Below are positions 43,848-53,684 of a stretch of 64,000 nt of DNA, one piece after another (position 1 is the stretch's first letter; every line of letters begins with the position of its first letter). The notes beneath the pieces were generated by a model. That model did not search any database. It was not told the DNA's origin and saw nothing but the letters and a program-made list of their open reading frames with translations. Source of the DNA: Bacteroidota bacterium (GTDB lineage Bacteria > Bacteroidota > Ignavibacteria > UBA10030 > UBA8401); NCBI GenBank assembly GCA_021796215.1, contig JAJYOK010000012.1:28303-92302 (forward strand), given 5' to 3'. The position numbers were made by a program, and so were the translations under genes.

Positions 43848-44564
43848 ATGCGTACGTTTGCCACACTACTCGCTTTCGCTCTTATCGTTGGTTTGGGCGG
43901 CTGCTCAAAAAAAACCGATAACCCGGCCGGGCCGGTTAATTCGACCGCACCCTCATTTCCTACTGTAACATTTAAAGGACCGAATACAAATTCTTCCGAT
44001 CCAAATGTCTCGATTATTCAAGGGTATGTCTCTCTCGGCAATGCTTACAGCAACTATTTCAACGTGTTTGCCGGCACCAATGCGACACAAAGCGGCAACA
44101 CTTGGACATGGTCGGAAACAAACGGAAATGAATCGGTCACGTTTTCGATGACAAAACAAAGCAGTGGCAGCTATAGTTGGAAATGGGTCGTGAATGGTAC
44201 CGATCAAAGCTCCGGCAGGACGTACAACAACAAAACATTCTTCGAAGGGACTGTTGGCGCCGACGGGAAGAGCGGAGAATGGAAAGTGTATCAGGATACC
44301 ACTTCTCTCCTTGCCGCAGATTTTGTTTGGGCGACAAACAGCAGCGGTACACTTTCAGGAACATTGAGCATTTATCAGGATGATGGCAGCACTGTTGAAG
44401 AGAAATATCAAATTGCAAACAACTCCGACGGTTCAGGAGAAGTTGATCTTTATTCCGGAACCATCCTTGTTTACAAAGCAACATGGCAGACAAACGGCAG
44501 CGGCACATGGATCACGTATGATTCAACAACCGGCGCTCAAACCGGCACAGGTACATGGAATTGA
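43848..44564 (+). CDS. Beta-rich lipoprotein, unknown function
   Basis: Encodes 238 residues. The signal peptide ends in the lipobox GLGGC. The mature part is Ser/Thr/Gly/Asn-rich with aromatic strands (GNTWTWSETNGNESVTF, GSYSWKWVVNGTDQ), suggesting an all-beta fold. There is no recognised domain. AGAAGGAG lies upstream of the ATG. The palindrome in its promoter suggests inducible expression. It is bordered by terminators on both sides. Confidence 0.75.
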   Translation: MRTFATLLAFALIVGLGGCSKKTDNPAGPVNSTAPSFPTVTFKGPNTNSSDPNVSIIQGYVSLGNAYSNYFNVFAGTNATQSGNTWTWSETNGNESVTFSMTKQSSGSYSWKWVVNGTDQSSGRTYNNKTFFEGTVGADGKSGEWKVYQDTTSLLAADFVWATNSSGTLSGTLSIYQDDGSTVEEKYQIANNSDGSGEVDLYSGTILVYKATWQTNGSGTWITYDSTTGAQTGTGTWN

Positions 44565-44588
44565 CGTTCAGAAAATAATTATAAAGGA

Positions 44589-44613
44589 AAAGCCCCGGCA
44601 TCTTCGGGGCTTT
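44589..44613. terminator. Bidirectional terminator between lipoprotein and C25 peptidase genes
   Basis: AAAGCCCCG and CGGGGCTTT form a nine-bp stem; T runs lie on both strands. It serves the lipoprotein gene and probably the convergent peptidase gene. Confidence 0.85.
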
Positions 44614-44645
44614 TTTATTCTTTACATATTGTCCTGCTAAAGATC

Positions 44646-47600
44646 CTACCGCATCTTCACCATCTTCCCTGTTGACGTCGCCTGCTGTCCTTCGCTCGTT
44701 GTGACAATTCTATAAAGATACACGCCGTTAGCAATCTCATCTCCGTCGTGATCCCGTCCGTCCCAATACACTTTATTGAATCCGATACGCAAATCGGAAG
44801 GCGGCACTTGTATTTCCTGTATCGCTCTGCCCGCGATCGTATAAATTTTTATTTTCATATCGCTTGGAGGGTCTGCCCCGGTAAGCACAAACGTGAAATG
44901 TGTTCCGTTTGAGAATGGGTTAGGTATGTTGTACACATCCCGAAGATTAAACGCTGATGTAACGTTGACAAAAAGCCAAGCCGTATCCGAAGAATTGCCG
45001 GCAATATCTTTGACAAAATAGTTAAGTGCATTCTCTCCTTCCGGCAAATTCGGTTTCCAGACAACCTGAGATTTCGCCGGAATGAATTCAATCTGTTCCG
45101 GCGGCGCGAAGGAAATTTTATTACCGTTTAACGAAATGAAAAAATTCGAGGTATCTGCCGATGTAAGCGGGGCAAGATTATTGTCACTCATCTGAAACAC
45201 GACTGTCGGTGTCTTGCTCACATATTCCTCATCAAACACGTGTGCCCCGTCAAAAGTAACATCCACCATCGGCTTGATTGTATCTCCAATAACCGTGTAC
45301 GCAACAGCGAAAGAATTATTGCTCTTGTCTATTTCCGGAATGGTGGAGTCCGGATCAACTCTGAAATAAAATGAATGACTTCCTCTTTTTCCTCTGCTGT
45401 CATATTGCACTTGCACAAGCACAGAATCCTGTGGATGAATAACAGGAACAACAACATTTGTCAGTGCTCGTAAAAATCCGCCGTCGTCCGTTAAAATTTC
45501 AGCCGGCACACTATCGGCGTCAACACCGCTCACGTTGAAGATCTTCATTGAAAGATTCGCTACTTCTCCTTCCTGCAACGTTGTTTTATCCACAAAAATA
45601 TCAGTTGGAGAAATTGCAAGTTCAGGAGGTTGTCCAGATTGAAGCATCCACTGTTTTATTGTCGGTGAACTGTTTGCATTATTGAGTTGAAGCGAAAAAA
45701 CAATCTTGCCCGCCGAGTACTGGCGGGCAGAAACATTGTGAAGGTCTGTCGTTGAGGAATTTGACGACGTTGCAAGCGTATCCAATGAACCGTTTTCCGA
45801 AATGCCAATTACTGAAACGCCAAGATTGCTTCCTGCCGGAATGGTGTTTTGAACCTTGAGGCTTCCCCACGAAGTAACCGGACCAAACTGTTTGGTAACG
45901 ATTGTTCCCAAAACTTCTTTACGGAAATATGTCGTATCAATGGTTGCTTTTCCGGCGGTAGTTGGCACATACACCTCAGGAACTGAACCGAAAGGCGCAC
46001 CTTTTTTACCGATAATCGCCCACGAATCGCGATAACCAATTTGACCAACGTATTTGCTTCCAATAGTTTTGTAGGCGTTCCTCGCCGCGGTGGTGAAGTT
46101 ATTTGATCCCTCTCCAATGATCACCGCCGCAACATAGTAATTTGCCGGAACTGAATTAAGAAAGTTTGTCAGTGAATCGGCTTGAGCAGAATCAGTATAG
46201 AGATTGAACCGTCGCTTCGTTACAAGAACAAAATTCGTATCGAACACCGCAACATAATGACATGTATCAATAGTGCCGGGGATAAGATTCACGCCGTTGA
46301 GTTCAATATCTCCGTAATTGCCATCAACATATCCTGCAGAAACTAAACGAAATTTTTCCGATGTATCTTGAATACGCGCGCCCGCAGTTGCTGAGTACGC
46401 CGCATGAAGGAAAGTATTCTCCGACCAGCCTGCTGAATCAATCTGACCGACAGCTTGTGCAGTGGAATCGCCCAAATAAAATGTTCCGACCGTCCAATCG
46501 CGTGTCCCGTTTTCAACTTTTGCTCTCCACCAATACCGTTTCGCCTTATGAAGAGAAGAAATATCGAACGACGTTGAAAACTGTCCCATGGTCTCTATCA
46601 ACCGATCTGCCGTTGAAAAGCTGTCGAGCGTATCCACATCGAGAAGAATTCTCTTCACTCCATCCCATACTTCGGCCGTCGGGTTTAACAGTATAAGTTT
46701 GGAAACATACGAGACATTCATGGGAAGCGGCTGAATGATCGCGAAATCAGTTGTCGCTACAAAAAATGTTTTCGAGGCTGTGTTGTCGTCTTTTGATGAT
46801 TCTATGATCTTGCTTTGAGGATCAATGACAACAGTGATTTGATGCTCACCGGCTTTTCCTTTTACAACCGGATAAACGATAATGGTGTCGGACAAAACCG
46901 GCATCTGAATACGTTTCTCCCAAGTCTCGACAACTGCAGATTGATAGCTATGTTCGACGCGCACATCAACGCTGTCATACCGAGCCGAGCCTGTGTTGCG
47001 AACAACAATTGTCACTGGAACGCTGTCGAGATTATCAGGAATAAGTGTGGATGGTAAAGTGATGTCGTTAGGTGTAACAACAAGGTTCGGAAACGGGGGC
47101 TGTGTTGTATCTTCTTTCACATAGAATGATTGAGAATAAAAATTATTATCGCGAAATAATTCTTTCACCGTCGTATCGGGATCAACTGAAATCCGCACAG
47201 AGCGTCTTCCGCTGCCGAGTGCAGTATTGTATGTTGCCTGCAACTCCGCGTATCCGAGCGATGGAAGAGAATCAATTGTTGTCTGCTGAATGATCTCGGA
47301 ATTATTATTATCCCAGAGCGACGTTACCTGAACCGGAATATTCTTCACCGTCGTTCCGCCGATATTGTAGATTCTGTATGTGATATAAATTTTTTTTCCC
47401 TGAATAACTGTATCATTCCCCGCCAGCGGCTTTTTACCGCCGCCAGCTTGTTCAGTAAAGAACTGAACAGATTGATAATTCAAACCAAGTTCAGGGAGTG
47501 ATGTATAATTAACACCTATCGAAGAGATCGAAGGAGAAATTTTCTCGGAGTTTGCATTTAATTCACCAGCCAATTGAATTGTGGGATATTGTGCCGCGTT

Positions 47601-50600
47601 AATTGAAGAAAGATCAATAGTAGAATCCACAACTGTGAATTGAGAAAGCGTATCAACGCCAGAGCTTTTCACCCCGAGAACTTTCAATCCAATACTTCCA
47701 CCGGAAGGAATCGAATATGAAAGAGCAATGTTTTTCCATCCGGCAACAGGGCCAAATAATTCGGTTTTAAATGTACCGTGAACACTAGGAATAATAATTG
47801 TGGTATCAACAGAAACAGTATGACCGCTGTAGCGCCGCGCATATTTTTCTGGCACGGTTCCCTGCAGCGCGCCTTTCCAACCGATCATTGTCCAAGAGTC
47901 GGCGGCCTTCACGCTGTCAATATAATAACTGCCGTAATTTTTAATAGCTGTTTTTAGTGTTGCGGGAAACAGACTGCCATTGCTTGCCACATCATTTGAG
48001 ATTGCAATAATAACAAGATTGCCGGCGTTTAGCGTATCAAGAAAATTTGTAAATCTTGCTGATTCTGACAACCCGGCTTGAACATCGAACCGGTAATATC
48101 CTTTAAACTCATATGTTGATGCATCAAACACGCACACGTGGAAACCGCGGACAGTGTTTTCAGGAATTAAATTTTCTCCGTTCTTGCTGATAACCGCAGT
48201 GTTGCCGTCATTAAAGCCTCCGGAGATGGATGAAAATACCGTTTTCGTCGTATCGAGTGCTATCTTGTTATGAAACACATTAACATTGTTGAACAGCAAT
48301 GCATTAAATGAAACATCATCGTTCATTAAGAAATTATCTGCTGTACCTACGAAGTAAGAATACGTTAAGCCTTCAAGATTCAATGCATCAATTCTCGATT
48401 TCACCCAAATGCGTTTGTTCCGATATGTTGTATCAAGAACAAAACGTGTAAAAAAAGTGTCGTATGAAACTTGATAACTCGTTTTCGGATCGAACAGTGC
48501 GTTGAGACTCACATCTAACGAAAACGTTTCCGCTGCCGGTCGAACGGACGGATTCAAAAAAATAATAGTTCCATCTGTTTGGTTGGCAATGTTTGACAAC
48601 GTTAAATTTCTGATACTGCTGCTTGCGACCAGCAGTTGATAGACAATGCTGTTATCATTTTCGAAGATTTCATCATACTGATTCGTCGGATCGGCGGTGA
48701 TAGAAATTGTATACTCGCCCGGCTTTCCTTTCACAGGAATAGTGATAGCCAAAGAATCGGCAAATAGTGGAATTCGTTTTTTAATCAATTGCGAGGAAAC
48801 GAGGTTCCCCTGATATTCGGTCGTCACAGAAAATTCCAGAGAATCTTTCGGAACAGAGCCCAGATTAAAATACGTTACGGTGAGCGTCACGCTGTCGCTC
48901 TGCTCAGTGGGGCGCGCAGGGAAAACATTGATCACTGAACCGGCGAATGTGAAGTTCGGTTTTGTCGGAATGGGAAGCCTCACGATCGGATCGCCGATAA
49001 GAGTATTCGTTTTCACAAACAATCCGTACGAACCGGACGCACCGTACTGTTTGAGATAATCAATTTTTGCCAGCCGGTGTACCTCGCCGAGCGACGCGGA
49101 AGTATCAATCAACAATTTTTTGTAAAAGATTTGGGGAAAAGTATAAGCCGTTGATGTAAAACCGAGCGACGAGTTACCGATATACGCAATCGCTTGTCCA
49201 TCAATGCTGTTCACCGCCAATTCAGAGAACGAAAGAACATCCGGCTCTGCAAATTTTCCTGTTGAACAGCCGAAATCTGAGATCATCGGGTTGCGGTCGC
49301 GGAGATTTTCCAGTTGGGAAATATCGGTAATGCTGTTGTCCCATGTCTGCGTTCCGCTGTGCCCGATGTACGATATAAACACACCACCCTGCTGAATTTC
49401 ATTGGCAACATATTCCGCCGGATATGGACCGAAATTCGTTATGGGATTTGCGGTCTTGTAGAAATTTGCAACTGTGCCGCCAATAGGAGCGGGAGTAACA
49501 TAATTTGTAATAATAAAATCATTCACGCTTTTGGCTTGTGCAATTTGATTTGTATCGGAGAAATTTCCGCCGGAGAAAAAAAGAAATCGTTTATTCCAAT
49601 CGTCAAATCCTTTTGAAACGTATTTCTGGTGTTTGGAAAAATATGCCTGAAACTCAGCAATGGTTTTCGCAGGAATTCTGCCGATACTCATTTGCGGAAT
49701 CAATGAACCTGTGCTGTCCCATTGCACAAACCAAGTATCGCTGACAGGGTCCCCGTACGGCGGAACAAAATTCGGCACCCTGGGAACGCCTGCATATTTG
49801 TATTTATTCCCGTAATAATCATACGTTCCTTTACCAATCAGCAGCACATATTTCGGATACGGCGGCTGCCAGTACACATGCGTCGACTTCAAAAATTCTT
49901 TGATTGGCTCCGGCGCCCAAAAGCCGTAATTGTATTCGTCGCAAATATCAAAGATGTTGACGAGCTTCGTTGTAACGCCGTACGTGGCGGCAATGAACGA
50001 AAGATAGTTTTCAGCGATCTGTTGAAAATACGGATGTGTAATAGCAATGTAATCCGCTTGGTTGCTTGCGCTTCGCAGATCAGTGAATTTCTTTTTATAG
50101 AAAAAAACAGGGGCGGGAATTTTGTCTTCACGCAAGAGGAAATAATAATTCCCATTGGCTACAGAGTCCACAAATCGCAGCGTGTCGTTGGAGCGGGTAA
50201 AATTCGTGATCTTTGTAACCGAGCTGTCACTTGTTTCGAACTTGTAGAGTGAGACGGGGTTTGTTGATATCCCACTGATCGCAATGACAGAGAGGGAAGG
50301 CGAGGAAAGATTATTGTAAGCGAAGAAAAGAGAATCGGACGTAGCTGTCAGATACCGTGGATATTCAAGCTCTGTCCAATCTTTTGCAACGGAATTAGGA
50401 GTATTTCCACTCACCAAAAATGATTGAATGTTTACCGAGTTTGCACCATTGTGTAAAATCAAGGAAGAAAATTCTGCCTTAAGAACTTTCACTTGATACC
50501 TGTTAATAAATCCGGAATCATATTTGGTAGAAGATGAATTAATGGTTAAAGCAAGGTTATGAGCATTCGTCGTAAAAAGCGATGCGTAATCGCTTACTTT

Positions 50601-51809
50601 AGCAAATGCCCTTGCTGATTTATTGGGGTACAAATTCGAGACTGTGAACGAGGTGGAAGAAGTTCCAACACCAAAACTCCCTTCATTCCACGTTTTATTT
50701 TCAAATAATTCAGGTTCATTCCTTCGTACATCTCCGCCGAAAAGAGAAAAATCCCAGTAGACATCTTTCTCATTATGAATGAGCTGATCGAAATAGTGAA
50801 GTGTGTCGGTCGGCGATGCGGAAATACTTAACGTTGTGTCTATCCTCGCGCCGTCCGAGCCGCTCCAATTCAACCAATAAATCGTTGTGTCGGAATACCT
50901 GTCGAGATATTCGTAATAGGAAGAATCATTGGGTGAATATCCGTTGTAGTATGAGGTGTACGGAAAACTGTTTGGAGCCACAAAACGATATCGCGGGTCG
51001 CCGTAATTTCTTCTGCCTAAAAATTCAATATAATCGTTCGGACCAAACGTGAGCGGTGTTTCTGTATGGACATAGATCGGAATTTCCTTCCCTTTCAAAT
51101 ATATTTTTATAAGAGCCGGATCAATTGAGGAAGGTGAAATTCCGTACGAAACGAGATCATTATATGTAATGCGATAGATTCCATCTTTTGCTACGCCAAG
51201 CTTTACATAGTCCTGATCGTAATGGATCCATGAATCAGTTTGCTGAATGATATACGATGGCGGCTGCTGTGATTTCCACTGCGAACCGAATAAAGGATTG
51301 TCAATGATCGTTTTGTTGATATTGTTGTTTATGGTTTTCCGTTGAGCCGCGCTTGTACTCGCCGTGTTGACATCAATCTCAACACTAAATTCTTTGACTT
51401 CTGTAAGCTGATCGTTGTCATTGAAGAACGGATGCACAACAATGTAAGCACAATAGTAATGATCAATCCACAAAAATCCTTTCATCTGATAAAAAGATCG
51501 GCTTGGAAATGCGGACTGCTCAACGCCATTGAGAGAAAGCGGCTGCTGCTTTGTGATGAGGACGTGAATTGCAGGATGTGAATTCGGCGGAAGAGCAATA
51601 AAAAGACTGCGGGATGGGAACGATAATTCTTCATCGGTCCCCGAAAAAGAAAGAATGCGCTTCCCGTTTTTTTCAAGAAAGAAATAGGAATAACCGCTGT
51701 TGCTGTAATCTAAACGATATTTCCCGCTTATCATCACTTCATTCTGAAGTGTGATTTGGGAAAAAATTTGCCCCGTTATTAAAAAAAGTAAAAAAAAGAG
51801 CTTGCGCAT
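44646..51809 (-). CDS. Giant C25 (gingipain/PorU-type) cysteine peptidase with CARDB and FAM3/ILEI-like modules and T9SS sorting domain
   Basis: Encodes 2,387 residues with a signal peptide (MRKLFFLLFLITGQIFS). Residues ~190-300 resemble the PorU N-terminus (YVKLGVAKDGIYRITYNDL). The C25 catalytic domain spans ~600-930: KYVLLIGKGTYDYYG, then catalytic His817 in YIGHSGTQTWDNS and Cys848 in DFGCSTGKFAEPD. Next come a CARDB-type domain (~945-1060), a FAM3/ILEI-like module (~1195-1320), two CARDB domains (~1455-1690), a second ILEI-like module (~1830-1945), another CARDB (~2085-2200) and an Ig-like region. The C-terminal ~95 residues (YNIPNPFSNGTHFTF to STGKMVKMR) are a FlgD/type-A sorting domain. 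Likely secreted by T9SS and tethered to the surface. The stop of the wecG-like gene directly abuts its ATG. PorU itself is half this length, so a cargo protease is favoured. Confidence 0.85.
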   Translation of the reverse strand: MRKLFFLLFLITGQIFSQITLQNEVMISGKYRLDYSNSGYSYFFLEKNGKRILSFSGTDEELSFPSRSLFIALPPNSHPAIHVLITKQQPLSLNGVEQSAFPSRSFYQMKGFLWIDHYYCAYIVVHPFFNDNDQLTEVKEFSVEIDVNTASTSAAQRKTINNNINKTIIDNPLFGSQWKSQQPPSYIIQQTDSWIHYDQDYVKLGVAKDGIYRITYNDLVSYGISPSSIDPALIKIYLKGKEIPIYVHTETPLTFGPNDYIEFLGRRNYGDPRYRFVAPNSFPYTSYYNGYSPNDSSYYEYLDRYSDTTIYWLNWSGSDGARIDTTLSISASPTDTLHYFDQLIHNEKDVYWDFSLFGGDVRRNEPELFENKTWNEGSFGVGTSSTSFTVSNLYPNKSARAFAKVSDYASLFTTNAHNLALTINSSSTKYDSGFINRYQVKVLKAEFSSLILHNGANSVNIQSFLVSGNTPNSVAKDWTELEYPRYLTATSDSLFFAYNNLSSPSLSVIAISGISTNPVSLYKFETSDSSVTKITNFTRSNDTLRFVDSVANGNYYFLLREDKIPAPVFFYKKKFTDLRSASNQADYIAITHPYFQQIAENYLSFIAATYGVTTKLVNIFDICDEYNYGFWAPEPIKEFLKSTHVYWQPPYPKYVLLIGKGTYDYYGNKYKYAGVPRVPNFVPPYGDPVSDTWFVQWDSTGSLIPQMSIGRIPAKTIAEFQAYFSKHQKYVSKGFDDWNKRFLFFSGGNFSDTNQIAQAKSVNDFIITNYVTPAPIGGTVANFYKTANPITNFGPYPAEYVANEIQQGGVFISYIGHSGTQTWDNSITDISQLENLRDRNPMISDFGCSTGKFAEPDVLSFSELAVNSIDGQAIAYIGNSSLGFTSTAYTFPQIFYKKLLIDTSASLGEVHRLAKIDYLKQYGASGSYGLFVKTNTLIGDPIVRLPIPTKPNFTFAGSVINVFPARPTEQSDSVTLTVTYFNLGSVPKDSLEFSVTTEYQGNLVSSQLIKKRIPLFADSLAITIPVKGKPGEYTISITADPTNQYDEIFENDNSIVYQLLVASSSIRNLTLSNIANQTDGTIIFLNPSVRPAAETFSLDVSLNALFDPKTSYQVSYDTFFTRFVLDTTYRNKRIWVKSRIDALNLEGLTYSYFVGTADNFLMNDDVSFNALLFNNVNVFHNKIALDTTKTVFSSISGGFNDGNTAVISKNGENLIPENTVRGFHVCVFDASTYEFKGYYRFDVQAGLSESARFTNFLDTLNAGNLVIIAISNDVASNGSLFPATLKTAIKNYGSYYIDSVKAADSWTMIGWKGALQGTVPEKYARRYSGHTVSVDTTIIIPSVHGTFKTELFGPVAGWKNIALSYSIPSGGSIGLKVLGVKSSGVDTLSQFTVVDSTIDLSSINAAQYPTIQLAGELNANSEKISPSISSIGVNYTSLPELGLNYQSVQFFTEQAGGGKKPLAGNDTVIQGKKIYITYRIYNIGGTTVKNIPVQVTSLWDNNNSEIIQQTTIDSLPSLGYAELQATYNTALGSGRRSVRISVDPDTTVKELFRDNNFYSQSFYVKEDTTQPPFPNLVVTPNDITLPSTLIPDNLDSVPVTIVVRNTGSARYDSVDVRVEHSYQSAVVETWEKRIQMPVLSDTIIVYPVVKGKAGEHQITVVIDPQSKIIESSKDDNTASKTFFVATTDFAIIQPLPMNVSYVSKLILLNPTAEVWDGVKRILLDVDTLDSFSTADRLIETMGQFSTSFDISSLHKAKRYWWRAKVENGTRDWTVGTFYLGDSTAQAVGQIDSAGWSENTFLHAAYSATAGARIQDTSEKFRLVSAGYVDGNYGDIELNGVNLIPGTIDTCHYVAVFDTNFVLVTKRRFNLYTDSAQADSLTNFLNSVPANYYVAAVIIGEGSNNFTTAARNAYKTIGSKYVGQIGYRDSWAIIGKKGAPFGSVPEVYVPTTAGKATIDTTYFRKEVLGTIVTKQFGPVTSWGSLKVQNTIPAGSNLGVSVIGISENGSLDTLATSSNSSTTDLHNVSARQYSAGKIVFSLQLNNANSSPTIKQWMLQSGQPPELAISPTDIFVDKTTLQEGEVANLSMKIFNVSGVDADSVPAEILTDDGGFLRALTNVVVPVIHPQDSVLVQVQYDSRGKRGSHSFYFRVDPDSTIPEIDKSNNSFAVAYTVIGDTIKPMVDVTFDGAHVFDEEYVSKTPTVVFQMSDNNLAPLTSADTSNFFISLNGNKISFAPPEQIEFIPAKSQVVWKPNLPEGENALNYFVKDIAGNSSDTAWLFVNVTSAFNLRDVYNIPNPFSNGTHFTFVLTGADPPSDMKIKIYTIAGRAIQEIQVPPSDLRIGFNKVYWDGRDHDGDEIANGVYLYRIVTTSEGQQATSTGKMVKMR

Positions 51810-52568
51810 TTATTCCAGTTCTGCAAACGGGTTCTTATAGAGTTTCAATCTATCCAAAAGAAAATAATAAAAAAAACTAACATCTCTTATTAAATAGCGA
51901 TACATAAACTTCCGCGGGTGTTGTATCAGCCTAAAAGCCCACTCAAGCCCAACTTTTTGCAAGAATACTGGTGCTCGTCTTTGTTTCCCGGCAATAAAGT
52001 CAAGGGTTGCGCCAACTCCCATAAAAATATCAATCGCGGGAAGTTTACTCTTGTACCGATAAATCCATTTTTCCTGTTTTGGCGTTCCAAGTCCGACGAC
52101 TAAAACATTTGCAACAGAATTATTAATACGTTCAATAATTGCTTTACATTCTATTTCATCTTTTTCAAAATCTAAACCAGGAGAATAGGCATCAACAATA
52201 ATTTCTCTCCCTATTCTCGTGTTAAGAATTTTCTTTACTTTACCTGACACCCCATCAAGTCCGCCAAGCACAAATATTTTTATCCGAGGATTATTCTTAT
52301 GATATTCACAAAACAGAGGAAAAAAATCTGAGCCTGCAATTTTTTCCTGAAAGGGTCTGCCAGAAACTTTCGATAGAAAGTAAACTATTTGACTGTCTAA
52401 TGTTACGTAATCCGCATTTTTGTACGCATGATAAAACTCATGATCGGTCTGTAAGAGGACGAAGTGATCAATATTGGGAGTATAGAGAATACCTCGGGTT
52501 AAACATTGAAGCAACTCTCGGTTTGTAATATTTACGAGCGAACAATTAAGAATGTTGTTCTTCTTCAT
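51810..52568 (-). CDS. WecG/TagA/CpsF family glycosyltransferase (GT26)
   Basis: Encodes 252 residues. Family motifs are NIDHFVLLQTDHEFYHAY, DYVTLDSQIV, IAGSDFFPLF, VLGGLDGVSGKV, VVGLGTPKQEKWIYR and MGVGATLDFIAGKQRRAP. Such enzymes add a hexosamine, often ManNAc, to a lipid carrier in surface polysaccharide synthesis. It is the last sugar gene before the giant peptidase, with no gap between the stop and the next ATG. Confidence 0.93.
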   Translation of the reverse strand: MKKNNILNCSLVNITNRELLQCLTRGILYTPNIDHFVLLQTDHEFYHAYKNADYVTLDSQIVYFLSKVSGRPFQEKIAGSDFFPLFCEYHKNNPRIKIFVLGGLDGVSGKVKKILNTRIGREIIVDAYSPGLDFEKDEIECKAIIERINNSVANVLVVGLGTPKQEKWIYRYKSKLPAIDIFMGVGATLDFIAGKQRRAPVFLQKVGLEWAFRLIQHPRKFMYRYLIRDVSFFYYFLLDRLKLYKNPFAELE

Positions 52569-52574
52569 TCCGCT

Positions 52575-53684
52575 TCACTGTTGTTCGAGAGTGATTTGAT
52601 AATGATGTACGATAGCATTCACCATCCTCTGAAAAGTAAAGTACTGCTTATACTTTTGTTCAGCAAGCGTTCCCATCTCTTTTACTTTTTCCGTGTGAGT
52701 CAGACAATACACTATGGCATCGCATAATTGATCGGGATTTCGGGGCTCAACCAAGAGGCTGGTTTTTTCATGTTCAATAAACTCGGGAATCCCACCGGCA
52801 TTCGAGCCAATATGCATTTTGCCGACCGATGCAGCTTCAAGTAAAACAATGCCGAATCCTTCTTCTTCTGTCGAATTGAGTATCAAAAAATCAGAAATAT
52901 TGATCAACGCCTCCACATCAAAAGTTCCTTCAAGGAATTTTACAGTCTCCCCAAGTTGAAGTTCATCAACGAGCTGTTTGAGATATTGTTCCTGCGGTCC
53001 ATACCCCAAAAGAAAAAAGCGAACGCAGGTGAGATCAACCTTGTTGCGCAGTAAATTTATTGAGTGAATCAATCCTTCTCTATCTTTCAATGGGACATAT
53101 TGACCTATAGAAGAGACGAGTGCTTGATTTTCTTCTACACAAAGTAATTTCCTGATTTTTTCCTGTTCTTCCTTGCTATAACGTCTTAACGGATTAATTC
53201 CATGGTAGATCGTTGTAGAGATTTCCGGCGGGCAGTGAAAATTTTTAATAAGATTATTTCTGACGGCCTCGGAACAGCATAGGACTGACACACCATAGCG
53301 TGTAAATTTTTTTTTGGATTGGAAAACGCTGGCAAAATGAGTGATGTGTTTTATTTTTCTATTCCACAACAGCATGGACACAAGAAAATGAGAGTATCTT
53401 TTATGAGAATGAACAATATCAAAGTTGCCGGAATTCAGCAAGCGCCACAATCTAATCACCGAAAAGAAAATTCCAAATAGATTTTTCGAATATGATTTCT
53501 TCTTGTAGAGAAATAATGGAATAAATTGAATGGTAGAATTTATGAATCTGCGAAAATCGCCATCGGTTGCAGCCACAGCAACCGCAGCCCCCCGTTCATG
53601 CAATTCATTTGCCAAAGAAACAACGAACCGTGCAGTCCCCCCGGGTAAAAGATCGTCGGAAACAAGAAGAATACGCATGATCAT
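52575..53684 (-). CDS. Family 4 glycosyltransferase
   Basis: Encodes 369 residues. A GT-B fold with LLPGGTARFVVSLANELHERGAAV near the N-terminus, SSIGQYVPLKDREGLIHSINLL in the linker and EEGFGIVLLEAASVGKMHIGSNAGGIPEFI, the donor-site E-x7-E region, is clear. It transfers a nucleotide sugar to a growing chain. The start overlaps the preceding GT2 stop. Confidence 0.92.
   Translation of the reverse strand: MIMRILLVSDDLLPGGTARFVVSLANELHERGAAVAVAATDGDFRRFINSTIQFIPLFLYKKKSYSKNLFGIFFSVIRLWRLLNSGNFDIVHSHKRYSHFLVSMLLWNRKIKHITHFASVFQSKKKFTRYGVSVLCCSEAVRNNLIKNFHCPPEISTTIYHGINPLRRYSKEEQEKIRKLLCVEENQALVSSIGQYVPLKDREGLIHSINLLRNKVDLTCVRFFLLGYGPQEQYLKQLVDELQLGETVKFLEGTFDVEALINISDFLILNSTEEEGFGIVLLEAASVGKMHIGSNAGGIPEFIEHEKTSLLVEPRNPDQLCDAIVYCLTHTEKVKEMGTLAEQKYKQYFTFQRMVNAIVHHYQITLEQQ

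Noticed and set aside
44646..51809. Calling the giant peptidase PorU
   Set aside because: PorU is about half this length and lacks the CARDB and ILEI-like arrays; a C25 cargo protease fits better, though a PorU-like role cannot be excluded.
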